From the NCBI RefSeq assembly GCF_016808095.1, contig NC_068978.1, positions 29,709,306-29,773,305 on the forward strand: DNA of 64,000 bases, in the 5' to 3' direction. The position numbers and the translations under genes were made by a program. Each line of letters opens with the position of its first letter. Position 1 is the first letter of the stretch. Below are positions 57,568-64,000 of this stretch, piece after piece. The stretch comes from Vigna angularis. Its lineage: Eukaryota > Streptophyta > Magnoliopsida > Fabales > Fabaceae. The notes under the pieces are model-generated. The model worked only from the letters and a program-made list of their open reading frames with translations, did no database searches and was not told where the DNA came from.

Positions 57568-60500
57568 AATGAGTAAAAACATGTTATGCATTTTTCACCT
57601 CAACTTGTTCTTGAGTCTCTTTAGAATAATTAAGATTGTGCTACTTTTCTTTCGTGAGAGTTAGCCTCACATATCTCTTAAGATTCACCACTTTAAATTT
57701 CAAACACATCTTTCCTTTAACTAAGCTTCTTTAAATTTCAAACACATCTTTCCTTCAACTTAGCTTCTGCAACCTTCCATCCATTCATCATCTACTAAAG
57801 ATGCTTGAGTAAGGAACTTCGTTATTAAATCTATCATTTCATCCTTATCATATCACTATTAAACCATCCATATATATCTAATTTCATTTTCGAGAACATG
57901 AAATTTCTCAAATCAAATTATCATCACTAGTTTGATGGAATAAACATGAATTTTCATTATTATTATTATTATTCACGGACCTATCTAATAAATGTTTTTT
58001 CCACTTAGATTGTACGAAAGTATTTGCATGCCATTATGTAATTAAGGTACTTTTTTAACCTAATACTTTTGATTGGCCGACCCTATACGCATGTCAAGGG
58101 TGTGTTTAATTGATTTAGGTAACTTTTAAGTCATATGACTAAATCATGATTTGAAGCCATTCTTGAAAAGGTTCTTATTTTAATAAATATGGTGATGCTT
58201 AGAGGAGTCATGTTCTTGCCCTAACATGACAATACCTTTAAGTTAGTCAATGAAACTCTTCTATTGCTGCTGTTTTATAGTACCAAGGCAAAATATCAAT
58301 TTTAAGAGACTTCATCAAAATATTTAGTAAAATGGATAAACTTATATTAAAAGTGTAATTGAAATTACAAAAACAAAAAATTAAAAAATATTAATTCCAT
58401 TAATCTATGTTATAATTTTTAGAAAGGCATTTTTTTAAAATTAGAAATATTTTTTATTTTTTAAGATTAATGCAATAATCTGAATTCAATTCCACATATA
58501 ATGTGGTAATTTGCCTCAACCAACCTAATAAATTTGGAGAAAGTAAAATGTCCTTCCACCAAAACTATAAACAGCAAGACAAAGAAAATTCAACAAGTAA
58601 AAGATGTCATTAACACTATCCCTAGACATAAAAAGAAGAAAAGAATTGTAAAATAAAAGATAGATTCAACACAAAGTAATTTTACAACATTAATTCATCA
58701 CTAAAATTTGTCATTTTTTAATATTTTCATGAGAATTTTTTATGAAAAAAATTACAATTTGAGTTTTTTTTTTCTATTTATTTTTTATTAATTTTATAAA
58801 AACACAAAATATTCACAGAAACCCCAAAAGAAAAACATTAATAGTGATTATCTTAGATATGATTTCATTTGGATTTGACTAAAAGTATTTACTCCACCTT
58901 TATATATTTAAATGAATATTTATTTTAATTCATATTTTATTTAAATTTATTCGTTTTGATTAATTTTAAATTTTAAGTTTGGAAGAACTCACCACGTGGA
59001 CTAACAAAGTCCATATTTTATTTTCTTTATATGAGATGCTATATGATTTTATTTTAAGAAATTCACATGACACGAAGACTTTTGCTAACATGGATTTTGA
59101 TGGTGACATGACAAAAAGCTTCATTTTTGTGTTTTAATGAGTAATTTTTGTTAGTTTTATAAATTCTACGACCTTCCATGAATTTAAATAATTTGGTTAC
59201 ATAAAATTTAATTGTTTTTAATTTTATATTTCACAAGATGATATTTATCCCATTAACTTCCATATTTATAATCCATGTGCACCTGCAATCAATATTGTAG
59301 CATGAAAAAGTATACATTTAGGGTTTCAACCTATTTGATAGAATGGCCAGCTTTTAGGTTAATTGATTCACATTTTAGTTTGGGACAAAAATTGACCAAC
59401 AAAATTGCTTGATCCAACGTGCATGGTCAATGAATTAATTAGTGAACCAACCAATTTAATTTTTAAAAGTAGAAAATCATTAAAATAAAGTGAAAGCTGT
59501 AAAACAAGGATTCATCAAATCACATTTTGATACTCATTTTTATGTTTATGTTTATGATATTTAGACACATTTTTTAATTGAAATCAATTAAAGGAAATAA
59601 CTAATGTAACTCATGAAACATTTACGAAGCACTAAAAAAGTAATTAAGATGTTTTTTTTTTGTTTTTTTTATATGGTTGGCTCTTTGCATAAATATAGTC
59701 TTTTATCTATTTATTTATGTTAGTGAGCTTTTGAGTTGTTGGTTTGGACTATATGTATCACTACTTTATATATTGTGACCAAATATCAATTTGCATATAT
59801 TTCTATGTAAGCTCAAAAATTTTATATAAAGTAATAATACATACAGATTACAGATGAATAAAAATCCATATGTTAAATGATCGTAAGTAATGTTATATAC
59901 GAAAAAAATATGTATGTAAAATCTCTATGTAATTATATACGAAAAAAATTTGTATTTAATTTGACACAGAAAAATTATTACATGCAAAAACATCATTATA
60001 TAATTACATATGGTTAAATATGTATGTAATTTGTTTTACAGGTTTAATGAAATTGATTTTTTTTAATAGTTATATGATTAATTTAAAATCTTGAACATTA
60101 AAGTTTTTAGTAAAGTTTTAAATAATTACTACAAACATAATTAATTATTCTTAAATTAAATAATCAAAACATAAAAACTTTATTAGATGTCTCATAAATA
60201 GATCTCAAATAAATAAATATAATTGCTATTCTTTAACAAACTTCTAAAGAAATACATTAATTACAAAAAAATAACAAACACCTTGTAATATTGTGTTCGA
60301 AGAGCAACATATGAACCTTCAAGAATACATATATCTCCAGTTACAAATAACAAATCCTTATAATGTGCTCGAAGAGCATGATACTAACGTTCAAAAATAC
60401 ATCTATATCATGTTTTCTCCAATAGTTTGAGATAAGCAAATACTTCCTAGTGCAAGTAATAATTTTTTAAGAATTTTCTGATAAGTTAGTAATAGGTGGG

Positions 60501-61000
60501 GACTTATTGTTGTTTCCTTCCTCTCCTTCCTCTTACATAGCATGGATAATAAATCCATTAAATGTACAAAATATTTTAACAAGGAAAATATTAACATTAA
60601 AAAATAAAATGTTCCAAGTGATTTTTAAGGACACTAATTAACATTACCAAAGTATTAGTTAAACATCCTTCCAAATTTATTTCAATACCTGATTAGCAAG
60701 TTCAACTCGTTGATCATGAAGCTATTAAATGATCATATCACAAATTGTAGTCTTGCCTGTTGCACCCCAACAACACTTGCATCATAAAACATAAACAAGT
60801 TATAATCATTAAGGTAAAGGAGAAATTGTAAGAATTTGAAGGCAAGGTATCTAAACTTAGCACCTGACCTATGAAAAAGCTCTACTCCAAATTCATTTGA
60901 AAAACATAAAAAGACTATGTGACGTTGATATTAGTTGAAATGTATCATTCCATAACTAAGCCATATATTAGATGCTATGTAACTAAATTTCATGTTAATT
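57565..61000. other. Intergenic, AT-rich, small tandem duplications only
   Basis: No gene recognised. A 38-bp unit starting CTTTAAATTTCAAACACATC is duplicated at 57691-57728 and 57729-57766. A diverged 76-bp unit, carrying GTTCGAAGAGCA or GCTCGAAGAGCA, is duplicated at about 60281 and 60357. Short TATATACGAAAAAAAT repeats lie at 59895-59955. The frame 60597-60403 (-) has no domain. Confidence 0.5.
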
Positions 61001-62165
61001 CTTAATAGTTCCATCAACATAAATTTATGATTTATATTCAAAGCATACATGTTTTTGCCCTGAGTAGGTCAATTTCACACAAAGAGTGTCAAAATTGTGC
61101 TTTAACATAAGTGATTTTGTTCATTTCACACAAGGAGAAATCCTTAAGTTGATTGTGTGATGTGTGATGTGTAATGTATTGTTGTAGGAGCTTTGAAATA
61201 AGAGAATGTTTCTGACTCCAATAGTCATCCAACCTCAAGTAAAGAGGGGTAGTTATGTAGTGAGTAATAGTAGAAGATCTTTAGTTTCAAGTCAATTTGA
61301 CCATAGGTGTTTGACGAACTAACCTTGTGTAGTAGTTTGGGTGATATGTTGTTTCACCATACATGCATAGGTCTCCCAATAGTTCGACATCAATACATGT
61401 ATCCAGATGGTCAAGTCTAAAGGAAAGAATTGTATGACCTAAGATTGATTGTTTTATCTGTTATATGTCAAAAAAATTTATAGAATGTGATATATAATTG
61501 TTTTTGGTACATTAGCTTACCTTTTCTTCATTATGTTATTTGTCTATTTTGGTTTTTCTTTTTTATAATGATCACCTTAATGATGTAAGCTTAGAGGATG
61601 TCTCGGGTGAACAGGTGCTAGAAGGAGATGAAATTGTGGCTTAAAGTAAAACGTTGTGTTTTAGTTTCATTTGTTTTTTAAAGACCTATTACACTTTTGG
61701 TTCAGTGTAATATCTCATAATTGTCTAGAATTTTTTATATATTTTGTTTTTATAAATTATTTATGGATATATGTAATTACATATTATAGGTTTTTTTTTT
61801 AGTTAAGTGTTTTGTAAAATTGAAAGTGCAAATCTCATAGTAGTTAAATGCTATAAAAGTTGGAATGTTATATATCTATAAAATAGGATATAAATTTATA
61901 TATATATTATTTATTTCGTCCATCATTGACTATTTTATATTTATAAATTTTGAACTGCATGAGACGTGTTCCTCATGACAAAATGGTATGAACAACCTCC
62001 CCACTAAACTAGAAAAGAAAAGAAATGAAAACCCGTGCCTTTTTTAGGATAAGGGTTTGGATTTCTTGGTTGCTTTTTCAGCTGTAAAACTTTATATCAA
62101 TAACTTTGTGGTTTACAATTAAAAATCATGATAAGAAAACCATTTTGTGATTGCTCATTTATAGC
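61001..62165. other. Unassigned region, perhaps an old LTR remnant
   Basis: Moderately complex sequence with ACCTTGTGTAGTAGTTTGGG (about 61322) and GTGTAATATCTCATAATTG (about 61706), which recall LTR phrases such as TGTAACATCCC. No coding sequence and no ends. Weak call. Confidence 0.2.
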
Positions 62166-63359
62166 AGTGAATCGTACTTCTCTGACTTCTCACAGCAATT
62201 TGATAAAACCCTGATCATGGACACTGATGAATAAACTACACGAAACAAAGAAATGAATCCGTGTATGCCTTTTTCTGACGTAGCCCTAAAAGCATTATTA
62301 AAACCAACACACCAATAGACATCGAAATAAAGGACTTTTAATTACGCCCTCCAACCCACACCAAATGTTTGGTGAGTCCAATAAATGAAAACAAACAAAA
62401 ATTAATTTATTCCCTCCATTAATTGTCGCATTAAAAGTCGGTCATAAAACTTGAAAAAATAAAAACAAATTAATAGTCCAAAAAGTAAGTTACTATTGCT
62501 TAATTCAAAGGCAAATATCTAACTTCCCCTTAATTAAAATACTTACTCAAAATTTCTTTTACTTTTATGTATAAAAAAATAGATTTTTAAACTACCCATA
62601 ATCATATTTATTAGTAATGCACAAGGGTATTTTTGGAATTACATAATTAAGCAAGGTTCATATAGCTGGGATATTAAACTTTAATTAATTAGACTTTGCC
62701 TTTTTTTATATTTATGCTTTAAAAAAATACTATATTAAGACAAACTTCATATAAAATTTATTGAAAATACCACCTTTGTCCCAACATGATCTATTTAAAG
62801 TTTTGATGACACGTATTGAGAATAACAATAATATGATTTTTTTTTAAAAATGAGTTCATTCAAATAGCCCCTCATTTTTTTTCAACAAAAATATTAATTT
62901 GATTGAGATGGAGAAAATAATTAATTTGAGAATAAACTATGAACAAAAATATTAATATTTTTCATCGAAAACTGATACATCAGTTATACTTTTTTCTTAA
63001 AGACTAAAAGTGCAGTCTCTTTTTGTCACGGAGAAAAGAAAATTATCATGTAATCAAATTATCCATAATTTCCAAAAAAAAAAAGAAAAAAAATTAACAA
63101 CCAAGAATAAAATGTGTTTAAAAGAATATATATTTTAACATTCCTTAACACGAATTTATCTACCTGGTATCAATGAATGATGACATATCTGAATACGATT
63201 ATGTTTGAAAAATAAATGTATAGGAAAGTGGTGAGAGGTTTTTCATTTGAAAACGCAACATTATTGGTTCTGCTTTCCCATGTGATGATAAGTTGTGGGT
63301 TCGGTTTTCGTTGGTAAATTAAATGCATCAATTGTTCCAAAGGGAAACTGAGTTAGGTC
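62166..63359. other. Upstream region of the CER1-like gene
   Basis: AT-rich non-coding DNA forming the promoter-proximal region. An ATTGG (CCAAT-box type) sits near 63263. Confidence 0.4.
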
Positions 63360-63367
63360 TATAAATA
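63360..63367 (+). promoter_or_regulatory. TATA box of the CER1-like gene
   Basis: TATAAATA lies 90 bp before the ATG at 63450, giving a leader of about 60 bp. Good spacing for a plant core promoter. Confidence 0.65.
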
Positions 63368-63449
63368 AAGTTACCCGCAATGCTTCAAACCATAGAAAAA
63401 CACTCTTTTTCTTCGAACAACATTGGTTGTCTTGTTCTTAGAACAAAGC

Positions 63450-63509
63450 ATGGCTTCAATGCCTGGAATCCTCACAGATTGGCCATGGAAACCTCTCGGA
63501 AGCTTTAAG
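63450..63509 (+). CDS. CER1: CER1-like very-long-chain aldehyde decarbonylase, exon 1 (partial gene)
   Basis: The ATG begins MASMPGILTDWPWKPLGSFK (20 residues), followed by a donor AAG/GTTGCA at 63510. This matches the highly conserved N-terminus of CER1 proteins, which start with MASKPGILTDWPW-type sequence and have a first intron at about this point. CER1, with CER3, makes very-long-chain alkanes of the leaf wax in the ER, and is a fatty-acid-hydroxylase-family protein with His clusters further on. Only exon 1 is inside the window; intron 1 runs to the end (63510-64000) without a clear second exon. A TATA box and short leader support a live promoter. Paralogue identity cannot be settled from 20 residues. 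Confidence 0.8.
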
Positions 63510-64000
63510 GTTGCACACATCATTCCTCATTACTTCTCATCTCTCTAGCTCTATAAACAAACACACATCCAGTTCATATTTTCTGTTTCATTTTTGGTGT
63601 TGTCTTTTTTTGTTGTTTTTAATGTATTTTAAAACCTTAGAATCAGTATAAGTTAGTGAAGAAAATCCAAGTTTCACTCACACTACGTACTTTTCATTAT
63701 CATGTTACATTGCTATCTATGTATCATTGTTTCTATGAAAGATATTGCAAGCATGAAAAAGTTTTATTATGATTTTATGAAATGTCTTATGTTCTCTATT
63801 GTTTTATCTATCTTGTATGTAAACCTTAGAGGAAATAATGTATTTTTTGGATGGTATCTTTTAATGTTTTGAATTTGAAGAGATTATAAGTTATATCACA
63901 ATACAATACAGGTTGGTTAGTGGAGATAATTTTATTTTTATAATATTAGTGTTGGAGAATGGAGATTGAACTTCTAAATCTCCTATCTAAATATATTCTT
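63510..64000 (+). other. First intron of the CER1-like gene (continues beyond window)
   Basis: AT-rich, no in-frame continuation resembling the expected next segment is seen before the edge. Confidence 0.6.

Overview
This window is nuclear DNA of a flowering plant, most likely a legume of the bean, cowpea or soybean group. It shows spliced genes with GT-AG introns, AT-rich intergenic DNA, many long (TA)n arrays, and layers of decayed transposons. The legume placement rests on the overall look of the repeats (LTR-like sequence with TAATCGATTA inverted motifs and CGCTCAGC-type motifs, CACTA ends with CCTCGGTT/AACCGAGG arms). It is an inference, not a database result.

Four genes look real. A complete plastid-type ribose-phosphate pyrophosphokinase (PRPP synthetase) lies at 5378-14684 on +, in 9 exons. 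A complete phi-class glutathione S-transferase lies at 16597-18012 on -, in 3 exons. A complete full-size ABC transporter of subfamily C (MRP type) lies at 31425-42625 on -, in 11 coding exons encoding 1512 aa. The first exon of a CER1-type wax alkane-forming enzyme lies at 63450-63509 on +, with the rest of the gene beyond the window. All exon joins of the first three genes keep frame.

Broken or partial genes fill the spaces between. They are an HROB-like OB-fold gene with a splice-phase problem (636-1584, -), a frameshifted and truncated FAR1/MULE-type transposase gene (2554-3521, +), a CYP94-type P450 N-terminal fragment in a possible Pack-type element (about 22750-24585), a TPD1-like secreted peptide gene that has lost its middle (27697-27875, +), and a GRF-type zinc-finger pseudogene (50713-51171, -).

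Mobile-element relics include Ty1/copia fragments (24670-25345; 46690-48000), LTR-like blocks (15680-16445, 20180-22320, 25450-26440, 45615-46560, 53380-57260), two CACTA right ends (closing at 45604 and 49982), MITE-like inverted-repeat elements (two in a GST intron; 48440-48960; 51730-52330), a GC-rich repeated block (29575-29965) and several tandem duplications.

The neighbours do not form a pathway. PRPP synthetase feeds nucleotide, His and Trp synthesis in the plastid. The GST and the ABCC transporter belong to families that act in sequence in detoxification (conjugation, then export to the vacuole), but their proximity here is probably chance. I found no convincing new biological system. 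The most useful leads are the two possible C-termini of the PRPP synthetase, the chimeric P450 region, the TPD1-like deletion allele, and the GC-rich repeat block.
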